From Agarivorans sp. Alg241-V36 (GTDB lineage Bacteria > Pseudomonadota > Gammaproteobacteria > Enterobacterales > Celerinatantimonadaceae): a DNA stretch of 64,000 nucleotides. The notes under the pieces are model-generated. The model saw only the letters and a program-made list of their open reading frames with translations. It was not told the DNA's origin and ran no database searches. Position numbers and translations under genes: made by a program. Location: positions 29,168-93,167 of the forward strand of contig NZ_UNRE01000008.1 in assembly GCF_900537085.1 (NCBI RefSeq), read 5' to 3'. Of the stretch, positions 8,741-15,969 are shown piece by piece; the stretch's first letter is position 1; every line of letters begins with the position of its first letter.

Positions 8741-9805
8741 ATGTTGTTTAAAACTCATACTTTACTTGCTTTAACACTTACTTCTTTACTTACCGCTTGT
8801 AGTGAACCTGCAGAAACCGTAAGTAAACCTACGTTGTCTGTGCTCACTATTAGTATTACTGATTCGGCAGCGCAGCCAGAGCGCGAATTTAACGCGCGAG
8901 TAGAGCCCGCTGAACTAACGCCTCTGTCTTTTCGGATTGCCGGTGAGCTCACTAACATGTCTATCAAGCCCGGCCAGCATGTGCAAAAAGGCCAGTTGTT
9001 GGCAGAGTTAGATAATAGAAAATTGAAGCAACAAGTCGATGACGCGCAAGCCTCGTTTAGACTTGCTGAGCGCCAGTTAAACCGAGCCGAAGGCTTGGTA
9101 GGTAAAAGTTTGTTATCCCAAGAAGAGTACGATGTACTTAAAGCAAATTTCCAGCTTGCTGGGGTAGATTATCAACTGGCTAAAGCGCAGCTTAAATACA
9201 GCCAACTGCGTGCTCCGTTTGAAGGCTTAATTGCAGAAGTGCCAAAACAATCTTTCGAGAATGTCACGCCTGGAGAAACTGCGGTTTCAATCTATCAGGA
9301 TCACTTGGTGTATGTGCGTCTGCAGTTGCCTGATAATTTGTTGGCTCAAATCGACCCAACCGAGCGTAATTACACTTACCAGCCAAAGGCTAAATACGCA
9401 GGTAACGATACCCTTTATCCCATCACCTTTTTAGAACATACCTCTGAGCCTAATCCAGAAACTCAGGCCTTTGAAGTATGGATGAGCATGCCGCAAGTTG
9501 AGCCAGCCATTCTACCTGGTACCTCTGTAACTATGTTTGTTGATTTAGAGGCTGCGGGCTTAGTGGGACGCAGTGGATACTTATTGCCAATGACAGCTTT
9601 AGAGGCAGGCAATAGCAATCAACAGTTTTACGTGTGGAAAGTTATCGAAGGTTTAGCGCAAAAGGTTGAAGTGCAAGTCGCTCAAATCCATACCGACGGT
9701 GTATTGGTGAGTGAAGGTTTAAGCCAAGGTGATCAAATTATTGTTTCTAGCTTAGCCAAGCTTCGAAATGGACTGTCTGTTACTACTAATTCGCAGGAGC
9801 AATAA
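8741..9805 (+). CDS. RND efflux periplasmic adaptor lipoprotein (MFP), second copy
   Basis: The ATG at 8741 follows a near-perfect ribosome site AGGAGGT (8727-8733) that overlaps the end of the preceding gene. The protein starts with a lipoprotein signal ending LLTAC and has the same MFP layout as its neighbour: FRIAGELTNMSIKPGQHVQK lipoyl half, hairpin (AERQLNRAEGLVGKSLLSQE region) and barrel. The two adaptors are clearly diverged. Some RND pumps work with a heteromeric adaptor pair, so both may act with the pump encoded next. Confidence 0.87.
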   Translation: MLFKTHTLLALTLTSLLTACSEPAETVSKPTLSVLTISITDSAAQPEREFNARVEPAELTPLSFRIAGELTNMSIKPGQHVQKGQLLAELDNRKLKQQVDDAQASFRLAERQLNRAEGLVGKSLLSQEEYDVLKANFQLAGVDYQLAKAQLKYSQLRAPFEGLIAEVPKQSFENVTPGETAVSIYQDHLVYVRLQLPDNLLAQIDPTERNYTYQPKAKYAGNDTLYPITFLEHTSEPNPETQAFEVWMSMPQVEPAILPGTSVTMFVDLEAAGLVGRSGYLLPMTALEAGNSNQQFYVWKVIEGLAQKVEVQVAQIHTDGVLVSEGLSQGDQIIVSSLAKLRNGLSVTTNSQEQ

Positions 9806-9807
9806 GT

Positions 9808-12800
9808 GTGACCATTGCTGAGTACTCAATTAAAAATAAAGTTATAAGCTGGATGTTTTTGGTCATTCTGGCGATTGGTGGCGTAGTATCTTTTGCTGAT
9901 CTTGGTCGCTTAGAAGACCCAGCGTTTACCGTAAAAGATGCCATGGTAATTACTTCTTACCCTGGCGCTACTTCGACAGAAGTAGAAGAAGAAGTGACTT
10001 ATCCTTTGGAAAAGGCGATTCGCCAACTACCTTATTTGGATAAAGTAACGTCTACCTCATCAGCAGGTTTATCGCAGATTATGGTAAGCATGAAGATGGA
10101 CTATGGCCCAGATGAGCTGCCACAAATTTGGGATGAGTTACGTAGAAAAGTAAACGACTTAGAACCATCGCTACCACCGGGTGTAAACCCTGTACAGGTG
10201 ATGGATGACTTTGGCGATGTGTATGGCGTAATGCTCATGGTCACTGGTGAAAACTATTCTTACGTTGAACTTAAACGCTACGTTGACTATTTAACCCGTG
10301 AGTTAGAAGTGGTTGATGGCGTGGGTAAAATTAGTTTAGCCGGTGATCAACAAGAACAGTTGTTTGTGGAAATGTCGCTTAAGCGTGTAGCCGCGCTTAA
10401 CTTAGACATGAATACCGTAGCGGGTTTACTGGCGCAACAAAATGCTGTGATCAGTGCTGGTGAAGTAACGGTTAATTCTCAACAACTTAAGCTACGACCA
10501 ACCGGTGAACTCAATTCTATCGAGACCTTCGAGAACCTTATTATTCATGGGCGCGATACAGGTAACCTTATTCGTTTAAAAGATGTCGCTACGGTGACTC
10601 GTGATGTTCAAGAAGTGCCTGGAAACTTGCTTAACTACAATGGTGAGCCGGCTCTTAACTTAGGTATCTCGTTCTCCTCTGGGGTGAATGTGGTTAAGGT
10701 AGGCGAGGCGGTTGATGCTCGTTTAGCAGAGCTGGAAAACATTAAACCTGCCGGTATCCAAATCCACACCCTCTATAACCAAGCCAAAGAAGTTGAGCAA
10801 TCGGTAAACGGTTTTGTGCTTAGTTTAGCCGAAGCGGTGGGTATCGTAATTGTGGTGCTGTTGTTTACCATGGGTTTGCGCAGTGGAGTGATTATTGGTG
10901 CAGTGCTGCTGCTAACCGTGATGGGCACCTTCATCTTGATGAGTATCTACGATATCGAGTTGCAGCGGATCTCGCTAGGTGCACTGATTATTGCCTTGGG
11001 TATGTTAGTAGACAACGCGATCGTTGTGGTTGAAGGCATTTTAGTTGGTATGCAACGCGGTAGAAGCAAAGTTGAAGCTGCTAAAGACATTGTAGAGCAA
11101 ACTAAGTGGCCATTACTTGGCGCAACAGTGATTGCGATTGTGGCTTTCGCACCAATTGGTCTTTCGCCCGATGCTACCGGTGAGTTCATGGGCTCATTGT
11201 TTTGGGTGCTTTGTTTCTCACTATTCTTGAGTTGGATTACCGCTATTACACTTACGCCATTTTTGGCTGACTTGTTGTTGTCTTCAAAAAGCAGTGAAAA
11301 ACAACAAAGCAACGATGACCCATACAAAGGGCTACTGTTTGTAGTATTTGGCAAACTACTTAAGTTCTGTTTGCGTTTTAGAATGCTAACAGTGGTAGTG
11401 ATGGTTATGATGTTGGCGGGAGCATTTTACGGCTTTAGTTTAGTGAAAAACTCATTCTTCCCACCTTCAAATACGCCAATGTTTTATGTAGACATGTGGA
11501 TGCCTGAGGGCACCGACATTCGTGACACCTACAAGCAAGTGCAAAAAGTAGAAGACTTCTTGTTAGACAAGGAACAAGTAGAGTTTGTTACCTCTACAAC
11601 AGGCCAAGGTCTACAGCGATTTAGTCTTACCTACAGCCCAGAAAAAAGCTATCAAGCCTTTGCCCAGTTGCAAGTAAGGGTTAATGATCGTGAACAAATG
11701 CTCGATTTGATGCGTGTATTAGACACCGACTTACGTGACGCCTTTAGACAAGTGAGCTTTCAATTTCGCTTAATGGAGATTGGACCTTCACCCGCATCTA
11801 AGATTGAAGCAAGAATCATTGGCTCCGACCCTCAGGTACTGCGCGATATAGCCACACAAGTTGAAGATATCTTTAATGCTGACTCAGGTGCTCGAAACAT
11901 TCGCCATGATTGGCGTGAGCGAACCAAAGATTTGTTGCCGCAGTTTAATGAGTCTCAAGCCCGTCGTTTAGGCATATCAAAACAAGACTTAGCAGATACC
12001 TTACAAATGGCCTTTGGCGGCAGTGCAATTGGCTTGTTTAGAGATGGCACAGAAATGCTGCCGATTGTAGTGCGTTTGCCTGAAGATGAACGGGTCGATT
12101 TTTCTACGGTGCAAAACCTCAAGCTTTGGAGCCCAGCGCTGCAAACCTATGTACCTATTCAACAAGTAGTGGATGACATCAGCTTAGATTGGGTTGAACC
12201 TCTTATCCAACGTCAAGACCGCAAACGTACGTTAACCGTACTGGCAGACCACGACATACTAGGTGACGAAACAGCCGCGAGTCTATTTTCGCGTTTACGC
12301 CCGCAAGTAGAAGCTATTCCTTTGCCTGTTGGCTACTCACTAGAGTGGGGCGGGGAGTACGAATCTTCCAACGATGCACAAGAAGCACTGTTTAGTTCGC
12401 TACCTATGGGCTATCTGTTTATGTTCATCATTACCGTGTTCCTGTTTAACTCGATTCGCCAACCCATCGTTATTTGGCTCACAGTGCCTTTAGCGGTAAT
12501 TGGTGTAGCAGTTGGTTTGCTAGCAACCAACTCAGCATTTAGCTTTACGGCTTTGCTTGGTGTATTGAGCTTAAGCGGTATGGTGCTTAAAAACGGCATT
12601 GTATTGATGGATCAAATCAATATTGAGACGCATTCAGGCAAGGATCAATACCAAGCAGTGGTAGACAGCGCCATTAGTCGAGTGAGGCCAGTAAGTATGG
12701 CTGCCCTAACCACCATTCTTGGTATGATGCCGTTAGTATTTGATGCCTTCTTTGGCTCTATGGCGGTAACCATTATGTTTGGTTTGGGCTTCGCGACTGT

Positions 12801-12867
12801 ATTGACCTTAGTTATTGTTCCAGTGTTATATGCTTTGTTCTATGGAATAAAACCCACTAACGCATAA
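9808..12867 (+). CDS. RND-family multidrug/solute efflux pump permease
   Basis: The 1019 residues have the AcrB/MexB-like layout: a first membrane helix (ISWMFLVILAIGGVV), a large periplasmic loop, a six-helix block with the conserved GMLVDNAIVVVEG in TM4, a second loop, and a second block ending in FGLGFATVLTLVIVPVLYAL. Such pumps are proton-driven trimers extruding drugs, bile-like compounds or metabolites. The start is GTG 9808, with AGGAG 9795-9799 upstream. No TolC-type gene lies in this operon, so an outer-membrane channel must be recruited from elsewhere. A terminator follows. The substrate is not predictable. Confidence 0.92.
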   Translation: MTIAEYSIKNKVISWMFLVILAIGGVVSFADLGRLEDPAFTVKDAMVITSYPGATSTEVEEEVTYPLEKAIRQLPYLDKVTSTSSAGLSQIMVSMKMDYGPDELPQIWDELRRKVNDLEPSLPPGVNPVQVMDDFGDVYGVMLMVTGENYSYVELKRYVDYLTRELEVVDGVGKISLAGDQQEQLFVEMSLKRVAALNLDMNTVAGLLAQQNAVISAGEVTVNSQQLKLRPTGELNSIETFENLIIHGRDTGNLIRLKDVATVTRDVQEVPGNLLNYNGEPALNLGISFSSGVNVVKVGEAVDARLAELENIKPAGIQIHTLYNQAKEVEQSVNGFVLSLAEAVGIVIVVLLFTMGLRSGVIIGAVLLLTVMGTFILMSIYDIELQRISLGALIIALGMLVDNAIVVVEGILVGMQRGRSKVEAAKDIVEQTKWPLLGATVIAIVAFAPIGLSPDATGEFMGSLFWVLCFSLFLSWITAITLTPFLADLLLSSKSSEKQQSNDDPYKGLLFVVFGKLLKFCLRFRMLTVVVMVMMLAGAFYGFSLVKNSFFPPSNTPMFYVDMWMPEGTDIRDTYKQVQKVEDFLLDKEQVEFVTSTTGQGLQRFSLTYSPEKSYQAFAQLQVRVNDREQMLDLMRVLDTDLRDAFRQVSFQFRLMEIGPSPASKIEARIIGSDPQVLRDIATQVEDIFNADSGARNIRHDWRERTKDLLPQFNESQARRLGISKQDLADTLQMAFGGSAIGLFRDGTEMLPIVVRLPEDERVDFSTVQNLKLWSPALQTYVPIQQVVDDISLDWVEPLIQRQDRKRTLTVLADHDILGDETAASLFSRLRPQVEAIPLPVGYSLEWGGEYESSNDAQEALFSSLPMGYLFMFIITVFLFNSIRQPIVIWLTVPLAVIGVAVGLLATNSAFSFTALLGVLSLSGMVLKNGIVLMDQINIETHSGKDQYQAVVDSAISRVRPVSMAALTTILGMMPLVFDAFFGSMAVTIMFGLGFATVLTLVIVPVLYALFYGIKPTNA

Positions 12868-12870
12868 GTA

Positions 12871-12897
12871 AAAAGGGCGCATATAGCGCCCTTTTTT
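12871..12897 (+). terminator. Rho-independent terminator of the RND operon
   Basis: GGGCGC (12875-12880) pairs with GCGCCC (12886-12891), flanked by AAAA and TTTTTT. The flanking A and T tracts let it serve the convergent DeoR-family gene too. Confidence 0.85.
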
Positions 12898-12910
12898 CTG
12901 CCTATAGTTT

Positions 12911-13678
12911 CTATACCAAATACACTTGAATATTATTGCTTCTAAGTAGCTCAATCATGCTGGGGTCAGCATTTTCTCCGGTAATTACAATATCTATCTC
13001 ATCTAAGCTGAACAGCGACAAGCCACCAAATACGCCAACCTTATCTGCTGATACCATGGCGACTACCTTGTCGGCATATTGCAGCATTTTCTTTTCTTCC
13101 ATAAAGGTTAATAAAGCAGATTTTGTTAAACCGGCTTCGGTAAGACCGTCGCCACTCACGATTAAATAGCGGCCCTGATAAGAAGTATGGTTATCGGGAG
13201 ACACCAACAAGCTTTGGCTCTTTATATATTGTCCGCCCAAAACAACTAGGTGAGGGTAGCTTTGTGAAATCAAATAAGTGAGTAGCGGCAAATAGTTCGA
13301 GTAAACATGTACGTGAGTATCGGTTAGGTATTTGCCCATTAAGAATGGTATTTGTCCTTCACCAACAAAGATGTTGTCTCTTACTTCACACAAATCTACC
13401 GCTTTTTGCGCAATACGGTCGGATTCTTCGTAATTTTCGTAGTCAGATATGTTTGGGTAGAAGCCTACCATTCCCGGTGAACTAACCACATTCGGCGAGA
13501 GTATCTTTTCTGCGCCATTTCGTATCTTTTTTAACTTCCCCTGAGTATCCAAGTCGATAATATCTCGCCGAACAGTAGCGGGAGAGCAGTCTAATAGCTC
13601 TACCAATTGTTGAACACTAGCCACAGTATTCTCTTGGAGGTGGTCTAAAATCTTGTTATGACGAAGCTTGGCTGGCAT
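12911..13678 (-). CDS. DeoR-family transcriptional repressor of the PTS operon
   Basis: The start chosen is the ATG at 13678, giving MPAKLRHNKILDHLQENTV, because family members begin just before the winged HTH; upstream codons add 25 atypical residues. The HTH shows the DeoR signature (VQQLVELLDCSPATVRRDI, then LDTQGKLKKIRNGA). The C-terminal sugar-phosphate sensor domain carries LVVLGGQYI and SADKVGVFGG-type motifs. It is divergent from the polyol-type PTS operon and probably represses it until a phosphorylated sugar or polyol intermediate binds. The usual length for the family is about 250; this gives 255. Confidence 0.85.
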   Translation of the reverse strand: MPAKLRHNKILDHLQENTVASVQQLVELLDCSPATVRRDIIDLDTQGKLKKIRNGAEKILSPNVVSSPGMVGFYPNISDYENYEESDRIAQKAVDLCEVRDNIFVGEGQIPFLMGKYLTDTHVHVYSNYLPLLTYLISQSYPHLVVLGGQYIKSQSLLVSPDNHTSYQGRYLIVSGDGLTEAGLTKSALLTFMEEKKMLQYADKVVAMVSADKVGVFGGLSLFSLDEIDIVITGENADPSMIELLRSNNIQVYLV

Positions 13679-13756
13679 TTGAAGACTCTTGAAAACTGTG
13701 TGATTAAAAACGATTGTAATTGATTGCGTTTTGAAAACTTTTACCCCGATCACAGA

Positions 13757-13800
13757 GTTTTTGATTACGAATGACTGCCTATGACTGCCTTTGATTACAT
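13757..13800. promoter_or_regulatory. Repeat array, probable DeoR-family operator
   Basis: Two copies of TTTGATTAC (about 13760-13768 and 13790-13798) bracket a tandem duplication ATGACTGCCT/ATGACTGCCT (13771-13790). More TGATTR sequences lie just beyond, near 13701 and 13720. The array sits between the divergent repressor and PTS genes. Confidence 0.5.
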
Positions 13801-13864
13801 TAATAGCGGTGTTGCCGTTTTGTTAATGGCAATCGTTATATGACGTCAAATCTAATCAGCCGCT

Positions 13865-13892
13865 TTGACACATAAATTTCACTTTCTATACT
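13865..13892 (+). promoter_or_regulatory. Sigma-70 promoter of the PTS operon
   Basis: -35 TTGACA (13865-13870) is perfect; -10 TATACT (13887-13892) differs at one base; the spacer is 16 bp. Transcription would start near 13899, just before the ribosome site GAGGGA. Confidence 0.75.
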
Positions 13893-13919
13893 CGGCTTAA
13901 CGTGATGCGAGGGATAAAA

Positions 13920-14420
13920 ATGAATCAGGATCTGATAACAAAACAAACCATATTGCTCGACTTTGAAGCTGAGTCGAAAGATGAAGCTTTATATAGCATA
14001 TGTGCCCAATTGTTTTTGTTACGCAAAACCACAGACCCCACTGGCTTATATAACGACATAAACAAACGCGAGAACATTGTTAGTACATTTGCCGGACAAC
14101 ATACTGCTATTCCCCACGTTATTACTCAACACATCAATGAACCGGTGTTGTGTTTCGTTCGAGTAAAGGGTGATGAGTTTTACTGGAACGAAGAGGATGA
14201 GGATGTTCGCATCATCTTCTTACTTGCTGTACCTCTAAAAGAAAATCTAAAAAAGCTTAGAGAGTCTCAGTCATATGTATTTTCGTCGATTGCTCAATTA
14301 ATGACAGATCCTTCGATGATAGATCTATGGCTAACAACAAATGAAGAGCGAGTGATACTCGACAGCTTGAACTTGGCCTTTGAGTCAAATTTCAAAGCAA
14401 CTACGAGCATAAAGGAATAA
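13920..14420 (+). CDS. PTS EIIA component, fructose/mannitol family
   Basis: ATG 13920 is chosen because GAGGGA (13909-13914) lies at the right distance. The 166-residue protein is an EIIA of the mannitol/fructose (NtrII) type. The phospho-accepting histidine is in HTAIPHVI (His66). EIIA passes phosphate from HPr to the EIIB domain of the transporter encoded 12 bp downstream. The gene order EIIA then EIICB recalls the E. coli cmtB-cmtA cryptic mannitol system. Probably controlled by the divergent DeoR repressor. Confidence 0.85.
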   Translation: MNQDLITKQTILLDFEAESKDEALYSICAQLFLLRKTTDPTGLYNDINKRENIVSTFAGQHTAIPHVITQHINEPVLCFVRVKGDEFYWNEEDEDVRIIFLLAVPLKENLKKLRESQSYVFSSIAQLMTDPSMIDLWLTTNEERVILDSLNLAFESNFKATTSIKE

Positions 14421-14432
14421 GGAGTTAGACTA

Positions 14433-15833
14433 ATGTCTGCTAACAATTTAAAGGTTGGCGTTCAGTCAATCGGACGTTTTTTGAGTGCGATGGTTATGCC
14501 AAATATCGGGGCATTTATCGCGTGGGGTTTAATTACCGCATTGTTTATCCCAACAGGCTGGCTACCAAATGAGAGCTTGGCAGCCTTAGTTGGACCAATG
14601 ATCTTGTATTTACTACCGCTGCTAATTGGTTATACCGGCGGTAAAATTGTCGGCGGAGATCGCGGCGCTGTTGCTGGTGCAGTAACTACCATGGGTGTAA
14701 TTGTGGGTACCGACATTCCCATGTTTATGGGCGCGATGATAGTAGGTCCCTTAGGTGGTCTTGCAATCGCCAAGTTTGATACTTGGGTACATGGCAAAAT
14801 CAAACCAGGCTTTGAGATGTTGGTAAACAACTTCTCACTGGGGATCATCGGCATGATCATGGCGATGGTTGCCTATGTGATTATTGGCCCAGTGGTTTCT
14901 GTATTAACTACCGCTTTAGGCGATGGAGTTGGCTGGATTGTTGACCGCTCATTGTTGCCATTGGTATCTATTATTGTAGAGCCAGCTAAGATCTTGTTCT
15001 TAAACAATGCGATTAACCACGGCGTATTTACACCACTTGGTGCTGAGCAATCTGCAGAAGTTGGCGCTTCGATTTTCTATTTGATTGAAACTAACCCAGG
15101 TCCTGGCTTAGGTATTTTGCTTGCGTACATGGTTGTAGGTAAAGGTACCGCTCAAAAATCAGCTTACGGCGCATCAATTATCCACTTCTTTGGTGGTATC
15201 CACGAAATCTACTTCCCATACATCTTAATGAAACCACGCCTAATCATCGCAGTAATCGCTGGTGGTATGGCAGGTGTTGCTTTCAATATGATTACCGGTA
15301 ATGCCTTAGTAGGTCCGCCGTCTCCTGGTTCGGTATTTGCCTTAGTGCTTATGTCTACTGGTGGTATGGGCATTATCTTAACCCTTGGATCTATTGCTGT
15401 GGCTGCGACAACTTCATTTTTGGTGGCATCGGTAATTATCCGCGGTGATGCAACAGAGACCGACGACTTAGAAGCCGCTCAAGCTGCTGTTGACGCTAAC
15501 AAAGCTGAATCTAAAGGCCAAATTCCTGCTGGGGCTAGCGCTTCTGTAGCTGCAAACGGTGAAGTGAAATCTATCGTTGTAGCATGTGATGCGGGTATGG
15601 GCTCATCGGCCATGGGCGCTACGGTGCTAAGAGGCAAGATTAAAGATGCAGGCTTAGATATTAATGTGACTAATTCGGCGATTAACGATTTGCACGATGC
15701 CGACATTGTGATTACTCAACAAGAGTTGTCTGCCAGAGCCAAAGAGAAGTTACCGAGCGCTCGTCATGTAAGCATTGGAAACTTTATGGATGCTAGCTTC
15801 TACGACAAATTGGTGGCAAGCCTTAAAGCCTAA
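14433..15833 (+). CDS. PTS EIICB, mannitol-type polyol transporter
   Basis: The 466 residues combine an EIIC membrane domain (about residues 10-345, many hydrophobic helices) with a C-terminal EIIB domain. The EIIC block GGIHEIYFPYILMKPR is typical of mannitol permeases, and EIIB shows the phosphocysteine loop VACDAGMGSSAMG (Cys385). It imports and phosphorylates a hexitol or related polyol across the inner membrane. EIIA is separate, unlike E. coli MtlA, where it is fused. AAGGAG precedes the ATG. Mannitol is the closest guess; the unusual dehydrogenase downstream leaves the real substrate open. Confidence 0.87.
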   Translation: MSANNLKVGVQSIGRFLSAMVMPNIGAFIAWGLITALFIPTGWLPNESLAALVGPMILYLLPLLIGYTGGKIVGGDRGAVAGAVTTMGVIVGTDIPMFMGAMIVGPLGGLAIAKFDTWVHGKIKPGFEMLVNNFSLGIIGMIMAMVAYVIIGPVVSVLTTALGDGVGWIVDRSLLPLVSIIVEPAKILFLNNAINHGVFTPLGAEQSAEVGASIFYLIETNPGPGLGILLAYMVVGKGTAQKSAYGASIIHFFGGIHEIYFPYILMKPRLIIAVIAGGMAGVAFNMITGNALVGPPSPGSVFALVLMSTGGMGIILTLGSIAVAATTSFLVASVIIRGDATETDDLEAAQAAVDANKAESKGQIPAGASASVAANGEVKSIVVACDAGMGSSAMGATVLRGKIKDAGLDINVTNSAINDLHDADIVITQQELSARAKEKLPSARHVSIGNFMDASFYDKLVASLKA

Positions 15834-15854
15834 GTTTTTGTAATTCAATAGGAA

Positions 15855-15890
15855 GCGCCTACAGCGCAGCGGTATAACGCTGTAGGTCGC
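15855..15890. other. Intergenic hairpin within the PTS operon
   Basis: CCTACAGCG (15858-15866) pairs perfectly with CGCTGTAGG (15878-15886), extended by GCG/CGC with one bulged T. There is no T tract, so it looks like an mRNA processing or stability element rather than a terminator. Confidence 0.6.
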
Positions 15891-15969
15891 ATCTTCATTA
15901 ACCATTTACGTCAAGTTGCCCAGCCTAAGCGGCAAGGTACTTTGCTAAATCAAACAAAACGAGATAAGC

